Origin: Pararhizobium sp. A13
GTDB taxonomy: Bacteria > Pseudomonadota > Alphaproteobacteria > Rhizobiales > Rhizobiaceae
Direction of reading: 5' to 3'
Assembly: GCF_040126305.1 (NCBI RefSeq)
Contig: NZ_CP149510.1
Location: 1,809,001 to 1,873,000, forward strand
DNA length: 64,000 bases
A program made the translations under genes and the position numbers. Position 1 is the first letter of the stretch. The number at the start of each line of letters is the position of its first letter. This document shows, in pieces, positions 48,680 through 56,462 of the stretch. The notes under the pieces are model-generated. The model had not been told where the DNA came from and made no database searches. It was given only the letters and a program-made list of their open reading frames with translations.

Positions 48680-49624
48680 TCAGCCGCGGTCAGGAAGCGT
48701 TTCTGCGTCACTGACCCGGTCGGACACAACTTCGCGGGCGACGTCGGCCAATAGCTGCCGGGCCCAGCGATGCAGCCCGGAGCGGTGCGTGCGCTCCGTC
48801 CAATAGATGTCGATCTCGATCGGCGTATGGATCGGGAAGCTGCGGACGGCGAGCGTATCCTGATAGGCGCTGGCGAGCCGGTTCGGAATTGTTGCAACCA
48901 GATCCGTTCCGACGATCATCAGCTCCAGACTGTCGTGGCTCGGAAGCGTCAACTGCGGCTTCAACGCAATATCGCGAGCCCTCAGGGCTTCGAAATAGAG
49001 CGCCTGCCATTGGCCGTTGTGCGTGATGGCCACATGAGCGGCCTCCCGGTAGCGCGCGAGCGTCAATTCTCCGTCTGCCAACGGATTCTTCCGGTCCATG
49101 ACGCAGGAATAGTGGTCGACAAACAATCGCCGACGGAAGTAGCCTTCGCCCAGGATGCGCACGGGCCCGAGCACGATGTCGGCGATATTTTCCTTGAGCT
49201 GCTGTTTTCCGTTTACGGCCGATTCCAGAATGTTGAGAAGGGCGTTGGGGGCTTCCTGGCGCATGGCTTTCAGGAAGGCCGGCACCAGAAGAAAACGTTC
49301 ATGGTGATTGCAGGACAGCGTCACCGAGCCTTCCGCTGTCATGGGATCGAATTCGGAAGGGACGGCAATCGCAAGCATGCGGTTGACGATCTCACGCGCC
49401 TGCGAAACGAGTTCGCCGCATTTTTCCGTTCCGGTGATCTGGTTGCCCTGCCGCACGAACAGGGGGTCGCCGAATGCCTTCCGCAGCCGCTCGATTGTAT
49501 AGCTCGCGGTGGACTGGCTGACGCCGAGATGCGCCGCTGCCGCGGAGAAGGACCCCGTGTCGTGCACGGTGACAAGCAGTTGCAGTGATCTGATGTCAAT
49601 CTGCGCCAGCTCTTCCGGGATCAC
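48680..49624 (-). CDS. LysR-family regulator, divergent from the P450 operon
   Basis: NodD/NahR-like LysR regulator of about 314 residues. GTG 49624 is chosen because AGGAGAGG lies 4 bases upstream; the ATG at 49660 would put the 21-base palindrome inside the coding region. The winged helix is near 10-65 (LQLLVTVHDTGSFSAAAAHLG, STASYTIERLRKAFGDPLF), then a PBP2-type ligand domain. The HTH and FVRQGNQITGT resemble regulators of aromatic degradation. It probably activates the P450-ferredoxin-reductase genes. Confidence 0.88.
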   Translation of the reverse strand: MIPEELAQIDIRSLQLLVTVHDTGSFSAAAAHLGVSQSTASYTIERLRKAFGDPLFVRQGNQITGTEKCGELVSQAREIVNRMLAIAVPSEFDPMTAEGSVTLSCNHHERFLLVPAFLKAMRQEAPNALLNILESAVNGKQQLKENIADIVLGPVRILGEGYFRRRLFVDHYSCVMDRKNPLADGELTLARYREAAHVAITHNGQWQALYFEALRARDIALKPQLTLPSHDSLELMIVGTDLVATIPNRLASAYQDTLAVRSFPIHTPIEIDIYWTERTHRSGLHRWARQLLADVAREVVSDRVSDAETLPDRG

Positions 49625-49637
49625 TTTGCCTCTCCTA

Positions 49638-49658
49638 GTCATCGAAATATTCGATGAC
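49638..49658. promoter_or_regulatory. LysR-type operator between the regulator and the P450 gene
   Basis: Perfect 9-base inverted repeat GTCATCGAA (49638-49646) and TTCGATGAC (49650-49658), spaced by 3. It contains a T-N11-A LysR box (49642-49654), lies 14 bases upstream of the LysR start and about 80 upstream of the P450 start. Confidence 0.7.
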
Positions 49659-49736
49659 ATCCATCGTATCCATCCAATTGTCAGAATGGAAGTGCGGTAT
49701 TACGATTCATGAAAGTTCATTGCTTGGGAGGGCAAT

Positions 49737-50945
49737 ATGGGAGTGCAAGCCACCATTGAGGAGACCCCGTCAGCCGTACCGGCCATTTCGGACGTGACGT
49801 TTGCCGAGTTGTTGAGCGACCCCTATCCCACTTTCAAGCGTGCCCGCGAACTGGCTGCCATCGTCCGGATCGAGGCCGCCAATATCATGATCGCTACGCG
49901 CTATGAGGACATCATGGCGATGGAGCGCGACGCAGAAACATTCTCCTCTGTCAATCCGCAGTCGCTGGTCAACAAGGTCATGGGCCATACGATGATGCGC
50001 AAGGATGGCGAGGCGCATGCCCGCGAACGCAAGGCGGTCGAACCGGCTTTGCGCCCCGGAGCGGTCAAATCCTGCTGGGCGCCAAAGCTTGAAGCCATTC
50101 TTGACGACGTGATGGCCGGCTTCGAGACAAACGGTGAGGCCGACCTCTTCACCGCGCTCGCAGCCCCCATGGCAGGCCGGGCGCTGGCGGCAGTCCTCGG
50201 TTTTCTCGATGTCGATTGGCAGACCATGGCGCTCTGGTCACAGTCGCTCATCGACGGCGCGGGCAACTATTCCGGCGATCCGGAAATTTCCCGCAAGGCA
50301 GCCGAGGCCGCCGGCGGCGTGGAACAGGCGATCGACGGCGCGCTCCCCTATCACCGGGAAAATCCGAATATGTCGGTTCTTTCCTCGATGATCCATGCGG
50401 ATGATCCCCATACGATCGATCAGATCTACGCCAACATCAAGGTGGCGGTTGGCGGCGGCTTGAACGAGCCGCGCGATTCCATCCTGACCCTTGTTCTCGG
50501 TCTGCTGGAAAATCCCGACCAGCTCGAGAGGGTCAAGGCCGACCCCAATCTCTGGCCGGTGGCGTTCGAGGAGTCCGTCCGCTGGATCTCGCCGATCGGC
50601 ATGTATCCGCGCCGCGTGACGCGCGACGTCATCTTTTCCGGCGTGCAGCTGCGGGCCGGTGACCAGATCGGCCTTTGCGTTGGTGCGGCCAACCGCGACG
50701 ACAGCCGTTTCGAGGATCCGGACCGTTTCAACGTCTTCCGCGAAAAGAAGTCGCATCTCGCCTTCGGCGCCGGGCCGCATTTCTGTGCCGGAACCTGGGT
50801 TGCGCGCCACATGGTCGGCCGTCTCGTCGTGCCGAGACTGTTCGAGCGGCTCAAGAATTTGCGGCTGCGCGACCGCGCCGATGTGCATATCCAGGGCTGG
50901 GTTTTCCGCGGCCCGACCACGCTCCCGGTCGCCTGGGACGTCTAA
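49737..50945 (+). CDS. Cytochrome P450
   Basis: Soluble bacterial P450, 402 residues. The heme-binding loop is FGAGPHFCAG with the thiolate Cys350, the K-helix ExxR is Glu279-Arg282 (EESVRW), and the I-helix stretch is GGGLNEPRD at 239-247. The last departs from the normal (A/G)Gx(D/E)T: no acid-threonine pair is visible, as in some terpene and aromatic-ether P450s. ATG 49737 follows GGGAGGG. Ferredoxin and reductase genes follow directly, giving a complete class I electron chain. The substrate is unknown; the cluster suggests an aromatic or cyclic compound made into a diol or demethylated. Confidence 0.93.
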   Translation: MGVQATIEETPSAVPAISDVTFAELLSDPYPTFKRARELAAIVRIEAANIMIATRYEDIMAMERDAETFSSVNPQSLVNKVMGHTMMRKDGEAHARERKAVEPALRPGAVKSCWAPKLEAILDDVMAGFETNGEADLFTALAAPMAGRALAAVLGFLDVDWQTMALWSQSLIDGAGNYSGDPEISRKAAEAAGGVEQAIDGALPYHRENPNMSVLSSMIHADDPHTIDQIYANIKVAVGGGLNEPRDSILTLVLGLLENPDQLERVKADPNLWPVAFEESVRWISPIGMYPRRVTRDVIFSGVQLRAGDQIGLCVGAANRDDSRFEDPDRFNVFREKKSHLAFGAGPHFCAGTWVARHMVGRLVVPRLFERLKNLRLRDRADVHIQGWVFRGPTTLPVAWDV

Positions 50946-50957
50946 CAGGAGGATATC

Positions 50958-51278
50958 ATGCCCAACATCACATTCATCCTTCCCGATGGGAAGGAACAAT
51001 CCTGCACGGCCAGAGAAGGCCTGAGCCTCATGGAAGTCGCACTCCAGAATGCGGTGCCCGGCATCATCGCCGAATGCAACGGTTCGGCAGCCTGCGCCAC
51101 CTGTCACATCATCCTCGATGATGCGTTGGCATCCTTGGTTCATCCGATCAGCGAGCATGAGAACGACATGCTGGACTTTACCGCCGCCCCGCGCGCACCC
51201 GGCAGCCGCCTGAGCTGTCAGATCAAGGTGGACGGGCGCCTGGACGGTGCAACCGTCCGCATTCCAGCCGAGATGTAA
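50958..51278 (+). CDS. 2Fe-2S ferredoxin (putidaredoxin/adrenodoxin type)
   Basis: Protein of 106 residues with cluster ligands Cys40, Cys46, Cys49 and Cys87 (spacing 5, 2 and 37), as in adrenodoxin-type ferredoxins that serve P450s. ATG 50958 follows AGGAGGATATC, 12 bases after the P450 stop. It carries electrons from the adjacent FAD reductase to the P450. Confidence 0.95.
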   Translation: MPNITFILPDGKEQSCTAREGLSLMEVALQNAVPGIIAECNGSAACATCHIILDDALASLVHPISEHENDMLDFTAAPRAPGSRLSCQIKVDGRLDGATVRIPAEM

Positions 51279-51282
51279 GCTG

Positions 51283-52431
51283 ATGATCAAGAAGATAGTC
51301 ATCGTCGGTGCGGGGCAGGCGGGTTTGGCCGCAGCCGCAAAGCTGCGCCAGGAAGGTTTTCAAGGCTCGATCACCATGCTTGGCGACGAGAACGCGATGC
51401 CGTATCAGCGCCCGCCGCTCAGCAAGGCCTATCTCCTGGGACAGATCGAGGCAGAGCGTCTGTTTTTTCGGAACAACGATTTCTTCCACCAGCAGAACAT
51501 CGGCATTTCTCAGAATGAGCCGGCGTTGGAGATCGACAGGGCTGCAAAAGACGTGGTGACCGCACATGGCCGGCATGGCTACGACCAGCTCATCCTCGCG
51601 ACAGGCGCCGGCCCGATCAAGCTGCCTACCTCTATGGCCGAGGGTATCGGCAATATCTTCTACCTCCGCAACAAGGCTGATGCGGATCGTTTGCGCCCCA
51701 TTCTGAGGGAAGGCGCGCGGCTTCTCGTCGTCGGCGGCGGTTATATCGGCCTCGAGGTTGCAGCGGCCGCGCGGCAGGTCGGAGCCGAGGTGACGCTTGT
51801 AGAGATGGCACCGCGCATTCTCAACCGGGTCGCAGCCGAGCCGACCGCGTCGTATTTTCGCCGCTTGCACAGCTCCCAGGGCGTCGACATCCGCGAAGGC
51901 ACCGGGCTGGCCGGGCTCAAGCCGGACGGTGCAGCCATCATGGCCACATTGGCGGACGGGCCAAAGCTCACCATCGATGCGGTCGTGGTCGGCATCGGCG
52001 TGCGCCCGAATGCGGCACTTGCCGAGGCGGCAGGACTGGCAACCGACGGCGGTATCGTCGTGGACGAATTCGGCAAGAGCTCCGATCCCTCGATCTGGGC
52101 CGCCGGCGACTGCGCATCCTTTTCCTATGAGGGCGAAAGAACCCGCATCGAATCCGTGCCGCATGCCATCGACCAGGCCGAACATGTCGCCCGCAATATT
52201 CTCGGGGCCGAGCTGCCCTATTGTCCCCGGCCCTGGTTCTGGTCGGATCAATATTCGACCAAATTGCAGATTGCCGGCTTCAACCGCGGTTATGATCGCG
52301 CGACCGTCTCCCACGGCATTGCCGAAGGCAGCATGACCGTTTCCTATTTTCAGAAAGAACGGCTGATCGCGGTCGACTGCCTCAACGATGCACGCAGCTT
52401 CATGCTGGCAAAACGTCAGCTTGGCCTCTGA
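51283..52431 (+). CDS. FAD-dependent ferredoxin reductase (putidaredoxin reductase type)
   Basis: Protein of 382 residues. FAD motif IVIVGAGQAGLAAAAKLRQEG at 5-25, NAD motif LLVVGGGYIGLEVAAAAR near 148-165, and WAAGDCASF near 275-283, followed by the reductase C-terminal domain. It starts 4 bases after the ferredoxin stop, so translation is coupled; an earlier in-frame start at 51247 would overlap the ferredoxin gene. It transfers NAD(P)H electrons to the ferredoxin. Confidence 0.93.
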   Translation: MIKKIVIVGAGQAGLAAAAKLRQEGFQGSITMLGDENAMPYQRPPLSKAYLLGQIEAERLFFRNNDFFHQQNIGISQNEPALEIDRAAKDVVTAHGRHGYDQLILATGAGPIKLPTSMAEGIGNIFYLRNKADADRLRPILREGARLLVVGGGYIGLEVAAAARQVGAEVTLVEMAPRILNRVAAEPTASYFRRLHSSQGVDIREGTGLAGLKPDGAAIMATLADGPKLTIDAVVVGIGVRPNAALAEAAGLATDGGIVVDEFGKSSDPSIWAAGDCASFSYEGERTRIESVPHAIDQAEHVARNILGAELPYCPRPWFWSDQYSTKLQIAGFNRGYDRATVSHGIAEGSMTVSYFQKERLIAVDCLNDARSFMLAKRQLGL

Positions 52432-52507
52432 TCCCGTGTTCAAGGTTCAGCCATTGCCGCAATGTCGAACCGTTAGTCCGCCAAGGCTTCAATTCTAGTC
52501 AGCCCGC

Positions 52508-52536
52508 GTCTGGGCCGGTCCATTGGCCGGCCAGAC
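52508..52536. terminator. Hairpin between convergent reductase and gcdH genes
   Basis: GTCTGG (52508-52513) plus CCGG (52515-52518) pair with CCGG (52527-52530) plus CCAGAC (52531-52536), with one bulged G. There is no T-run, so its role as a terminator is uncertain. Confidence 0.35.
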
Positions 52537-52588
52537 GTACAGGTTGCACCGTTTGCAGTTCAAGGAGAGGTCGTGCCCGCGCCGCCCG

Positions 52589-53800
52589 TCAGAAAAACGC
52601 CTGGATGCCGGTCTGCGCGCGGCCGAGGATCAGGGCATGGACGTCATGCGTGCCCTCATAGGTGTTGACCGTTTCCAGGTTCTGCGCGTGGCGCATGACA
52701 TGGTACTCGATCTGAATGCCGTTGCCGCCGTGCATGTCGCGGGCCTGGCGCGCGATATCGAGCGCCTTGCCGCAGTTGTTGCGCTTGACGATCGAGATCA
52801 TTTCCGGTGCGAATGTGTGCTCGTCCATCAGGCGCCCGACGCGCAAGCTCCCCTGCAGGCCGAGGGCGATTTCCGTCTGCATGTCGGCGAGCTTCTTCTG
52901 GTAGAGCTGCGTGCCAGCCAGCGGCTTGCCGAACTGGATGCGGTCGAGGCCATATTGGCGGGCGCGCAACCAGCAGTCCTCGGCGGCGCCGAGCACGCCC
53001 CACGAAATACCGTAGCGGGCTCGGTTCAAGCAGCCGAAGGGACCGGCAAGGCCGGAGACGCCGGGCAGCAGTGCATCTTCTCCGACCTCGACGCCGTCCA
53101 GCACGATCTCGCCGGTGATCGAGGCGCGCAGCGACAGCTTGCCGCCGATCTTCGGTGCTGACAGGCCCTTCATGCCCTTTTCGAGGATGAAGCCGCGAAT
53201 CTTGCCGTCATGTGCTTCCGACTTGGCCCAGACGACGAACACATCGGCGATCGGCGCGTTCGAAATCCACATCTTGGAGCCGCGCAGGCGGTAACCGCCG
53301 TCGATTTTCTCGGCGCGGGTCTTCATGCCGCCGGGATCGGAACCGGCATCCGGTTCGGTCAGGCCGAAGCAGCCGATGAGCTCGCCCGACACGAGGCCAG
53401 GCAGGTATTTGTCACGCTGAGCCTCGGAGCCATAGGCATAGATCGGATACATCACGAGCGAGGACTGGACGCTCATCATCGAGCGGTAGCCGGAATCGAT
53501 GCGCTCGACTTCGCGCGCGACGAGACCATAGGCGACATAGTTGGCGTTGGCCGCGCCATACTTCTCCGGCAGCGTCACGCCAAGCAGGCCGGCCTTGCCC
53601 ATGAGCCGAAAGAGCTCGGGATCGGTGTGCTCATTGAGATAAGCTTCCTGGACGCGCGGCAGCAGTTCGGCCTCAGCGAAAGCCGCGGCGGAGTCGCGGA
53701 TCATCCGCTCTTCGTCGGAAAGCTGGTCGTCAAGCAGGAACGGGTCGTTCCAGGCAAATGTGCTGGTTTGGGAAGCGCTTTTAGCATGGTTGGCGGACAC
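52589..53800 (-). CDS. gcdH: Glutaryl-CoA dehydrogenase
   Basis: Acyl-CoA dehydrogenase of 403 residues that oxidatively decarboxylates glutaryl-CoA to crotonyl-CoA (lysine, tryptophan or benzoate-type catabolism). GcdH-type marks are [54 protein letters not shown] and the C-terminal [15 protein letters not shown] with the catalytic Glu. It is divergent from a LysR gene in the position of GcdR/GcvA-like regulators. No electron-transfer flavoprotein gene is adjacent. Confidence 0.93.
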   Translation of the reverse strand: MSANHAKSASQTSTFAWNDPFLLDDQLSDEERMIRDSAAAFAEAELLPRVQEAYLNEHTDPELFRLMGKAGLLGVTLPEKYGAANANYVAYGLVAREVERIDSGYRSMMSVQSSLVMYPIYAYGSEAQRDKYLPGLVSGELIGCFGLTEPDAGSDPGGMKTRAEKIDGGYRLRGSKMWISNAPIADVFVVWAKSEAHDGKIRGFILEKGMKGLSAPKIGGKLSLRASITGEIVLDGVEVGEDALLPGVSGLAGPFGCLNRARYGISWGVLGAAEDCWLRARQYGLDRIQFGKPLAGTQLYQKKLADMQTEIALGLQGSLRVGRLMDEHTFAPEMISIVKRNNCGKALDIARQARDMHGGNGIQIEYHVMRHAQNLETVNTYEGTHDVHALILGRAQTGIQAFF

Positions 53801-53836
53801 GGATTTTCCCTCGGAAAAGAGTGTAAAGTGGCTTGC

Positions 53837-53906
53837 CTATGTACATAGCGATTGCTGTTTGCGGCGAAAAACCCTATCTAGACGTAACTTCATGCATAAA
53901 ATGCAT
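53837..53906. promoter_or_regulatory. Palindromes between gcdH and its LysR regulator
   Basis: CTATGTACATAG (53837-53848) is a perfect 12-base palindrome. ATGCATAAAATGCAT (53892-53906) is an inverted repeat spaced by 3, just before the LysR start. Both are candidate LysR sites. Confidence 0.5.
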
Positions 53907-53914
53907 AGGCTAAC

Positions 53915-54829
53915 ATGCGCCCGCGCCGTTTTCTTCCTTCGATAAGTCTCCTGTCCGCCTTCGAAGCCGTGTTGCGAACCGGCTCAACCGCTGCTGCAGC
54001 GCGCGAACTCGATCTGACGCAGAGCACTGTGAGCCGTCTGATCCAGCATCTGGAACAACAATTGGGGCGGCCGCTGTTCGAGCGTCACAAGCAAAAACTC
54101 ATTCCGACGGCGGCTGCACAGGCCTATGGCCGGGACGTCACCCGCGCGCTCGACCTCATCCAGCGGGGCAGCATGGAATTCGCGGCCAATCCGGGCGGGG
54201 GGTCTCTGTCCCTTGCGATCCTGCCGGCCTTCGGCACCCGATGGCTCGCGCCACGGCTCGGGGATTTCCTCGTTCACCACCCCGGCGTCACCGTCAATCT
54301 CGCAACCCGCCTCAAGCGGTTCAATTTTGCCGCCGAGAGCTTTGACGCTGCTATTCATTTCGGCACCGACGACTGGCGCGACGCTGGCCATATGAAGCTG
54401 TTCGAAGAACGGCTGACCGCCTGCATATCGCCAACGCTGCTCGCCCGGCATCCGGTTGACAGCGCCCGTGATTTGGCCGGATTGCCGTTGCTGCAGTTGG
54501 AAACAAGACATGATGCCTGGAGAACCTGGTTTGCTGCGCAAGGCATCGAACCGCCGAATATCGCAGGCATGTTGTTCGACCAATTTGCGACGATGACACA
54601 AGCCGCGATTGTCGGGCTGGGCGTGGCCCTTCTTCCGGACTATCTCGCCGAGATCGAACTCAAGGAGGGGCGCCTTGTGCCACTTCTCAGGAGATCGGTC
54701 CGGGGCTCCGGCTCCTACTGGTTGGTCTGGCCGCAATCGCGCGCCAACTATCCGCCGCTCAGCGCATTTCGCACATGGCTCGCCGCGGAAGTCTCTACTG
54801 ATCAGACGGAACCGTGGAGACTTCAATAG
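53915..54829 (+). CDS. LysR-family regulator, GcvA-like, probably of gcdH
   Basis: Protein of 304 residues. It opens MRPRRFLPSISLLSAFEAVL with the winged helix to about residue 70 (LTQSTVSRLIQHLEQQLGRPLFER). The ligand domain has the GcvA-like start (LSLAILPAFGTRWLAPRL). The divergent layout with gcdH and the palindromes between them make it the likely regulator of glutaryl-CoA oxidation. Confidence 0.88.
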   Translation: MRPRRFLPSISLLSAFEAVLRTGSTAAAARELDLTQSTVSRLIQHLEQQLGRPLFERHKQKLIPTAAAQAYGRDVTRALDLIQRGSMEFAANPGGGSLSLAILPAFGTRWLAPRLGDFLVHHPGVTVNLATRLKRFNFAAESFDAAIHFGTDDWRDAGHMKLFEERLTACISPTLLARHPVDSARDLAGLPLLQLETRHDAWRTWFAAQGIEPPNIAGMLFDQFATMTQAAIVGLGVALLPDYLAEIELKEGRLVPLLRRSVRGSGSYWLVWPQSRANYPPLSAFRTWLAAEVSTDQTEPWRLQ

Positions 54830-54907
54830 TCTGGAGCGGGCCGGACGATCCTTCTCGGTGAGGTGGACATTTCAGCTGGCGGCACGTCCTGGCAACAGTC
54901 GCGGACA

Positions 54908-55000
54908 TCATTGCCTGTCATAAACCGGCGGTTTCAGTTCATCGACGATATGTTCGACGGTGACGATCGAGCGTCTGGCAGCTGACCTGCCATGGAACTT
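54908..55000 (-). pseudogene. Possible relic of a CoA-transferase subunit A gene
   Basis: A short minus-strand frame between stops reads SAARRSIVTVEHIVDELKPP. This resembles the (A)ARRTIVTVEEIVDE segment of class I CoA-transferase alpha subunits. There is no start, no glycine-rich CoA site and no neighbour subunit, so if real it is a small remnant. The rest of 54830-55127 shows nothing recognisable. Confidence 0.3.
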
Positions 55001-55127
55001 TCACCCAGCGGCGATTAGAGCCTCAGCGGTTTTCGATCCGCCCCCGTTGAAATAATCCATTTTGAAGTAAGCTCTGGGCATTGTGACGTGCTACCCGATT
55101 TTGGGCCAGCGGGGGCAACAGAACCGT

Positions 55128-56009
55128 TCAAACGAAAATGCGGTGCTCCGCGGTCACCAGTTCCTGAAGGAAATCGGCGACGGTGCGGACGCGCACGAGA
55201 TCGCGGGCACTTTCGTGGTAGGTCGTCCAGTAGGCGCGGCGGATCGTCGTCTCCGGCAGGATGCGGATCAGTTCGGGATATTGCCGGGCGATATAATTGT
55301 GCAGGATGCCGACCCCGGCACTGGAGCGAACCGCCTCGGTCTGGCCGGTTGCGCTGGAAATTTCGAAGGATGCATCCCAACTGCGCATAACCTCGCCGGT
55401 GAAATTGAGCGAGGCCGTGAAGATCAAGTCCTCGACATAGCCTATGCGACGATGGCTCTTCAGGTCCTCGATGGTCTCGAGTGTTCCGTTGGCGGCGAGA
55501 TACTCTTGCGAGGCGTAGAGCCCGAGCGTGTAGTCGGTTAGCTTCGAGGAGATCAACCGGCCCTGTTCCGGGCGTTCCAGCGTGATAGCGATGTCGGCCT
55601 CGCGCTGCGACAGCGAGAAGGAGCGGGGGACAGGCACGAGCTGGATACGCAGTTCCGGAAAGCGCGCCGTCAACCGGCCAAGGCGCGGAGCAAGGAACGA
55701 GACGCCGAAACCGTCTGGCGCGCCGACACGCACCGTACCGGCGATCGCCGTGTCGATCCGGCCGATCTGCGCCTGCGCGGCCAGCATTTCGGTCTCCATC
55801 CGCTCGGCGGCGTGCACGAAGATCTCACCTTCGGCCGTCAGGTCGCAGCCGTTCGTGCGGCGGATCAGCAGCCGCGTCTTCAGTGATTCCTCCAGCGCCG
55901 TCACCCGCCTGCTCAGCGTCGCGTGATTGACGCCGAGCCGCTTCGAGGCGGCGAGGATCTGGCCGGTTCGGGCCACGGCCAGGAACATGCGCACGTCGTC
56001 CCAGTTCAT
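55128..56009 (-). CDS. LysR-family regulator upstream of mmsA
   Basis: Protein of about 293 residues. ATG 56009 (MNWDDVRMFLAVARTGQILA) is chosen because GAGGAATGCAGC precedes it and the helix-turn-helix then starts normally; a 16-residue extension to 56057 overlaps the upstream gene. Winged helix NHATLSRRVTALEESLKTRL, then VGAPDGFGVSFLAPRL. It lies 10 bases after the ABM-family gene in one transcript, divergent from mmsA, and probably regulates mmsA. Confidence 0.88.
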   Translation of the reverse strand: MNWDDVRMFLAVARTGQILAASKRLGVNHATLSRRVTALEESLKTRLLIRRTNGCDLTAEGEIFVHAAERMETEMLAAQAQIGRIDTAIAGTVRVGAPDGFGVSFLAPRLGRLTARFPELRIQLVPVPRSFSLSQREADIAITLERPEQGRLISSKLTDYTLGLYASQEYLAANGTLETIEDLKSHRRIGYVEDLIFTASLNFTGEVMRSWDASFEISSATGQTEAVRSSAGVGILHNYIARQYPELIRILPETTIRRAYWTTYHESARDLVRVRTVADFLQELVTAEHRIFV

Positions 56010-56019
56010 GCTGCATTCC

Positions 56020-56337
56020 TCATTTGGCGCACATGACGATGGGGTCCACCTCGACAAGATCGAGAGATTTCACCATGCCGCCAGTCAGCGTCTTGTATTT
56101 GAGAAAATGCGGTGATTGAAGATGGGCTTCGTAATCCTGCTGGCTGGCATAGACTTCAAGGATGCGAATTCTCTCAGGATTGCCATTGACCGAGACGGCA
56201 TGCAGCATGAGGACGCCCGGTTCTTTCGCAACGGAGGTTTCGACCTCCTCTGCCAAGAGGGCAGTATAGGCCTCGATCCGGGCCGGATCGATTTCCAGTT
56301 CCGCCATCCTCACGATCCACTCAGTACGGGCGTTCAT
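56020..56337 (-). CDS. Antibiotic biosynthesis monooxygenase (ABM) domain protein
   Basis: Small ferredoxin-like protein of 105 residues. ATG 56337 (MNARTEWIVRMAELEID) follows GGAGGTCTCCGCA. Family features are LEIDPARIEAYTALLAEEVETSVAKEPGVL and RIRILEVYASQQDYEAHLQSPHF, the YgiN/quinol-monooxygenase pattern. Such proteins act on quinols or small aromatic molecules, often as dimers; the substrate is unknown here. It is co-transcribed with the LysR gene and divergent from mmsA. Confidence 0.85.
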   Translation of the reverse strand: MNARTEWIVRMAELEIDPARIEAYTALLAEEVETSVAKEPGVLMLHAVSVNGNPERIRILEVYASQQDYEAHLQSPHFLKYKTLTGGMVKSLDLVEVDPIVMCAK

Positions 56338-56375
56338 TGCGGAGACCTCCATGCTTGTGGGACGACATCAATTTC

Positions 56376-56414
56376 TGCACAACGGTTCCTGAATATCGCG
56401 CGTTGATTTGTGCA
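56376..56414. promoter_or_regulatory. Inverted repeat in the mmsA divergent promoter
   Basis: TGCACAA (56376-56382) and TTGTGCA (56408-56414) are exact inverted copies, about 50 bases before mmsA. This is a candidate LysR site. Confidence 0.45.
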
Positions 56415-56462
56415 TATTGTAGTGCGACACTCTCGCCATAATCAAGATCAGGAGGATCACCC

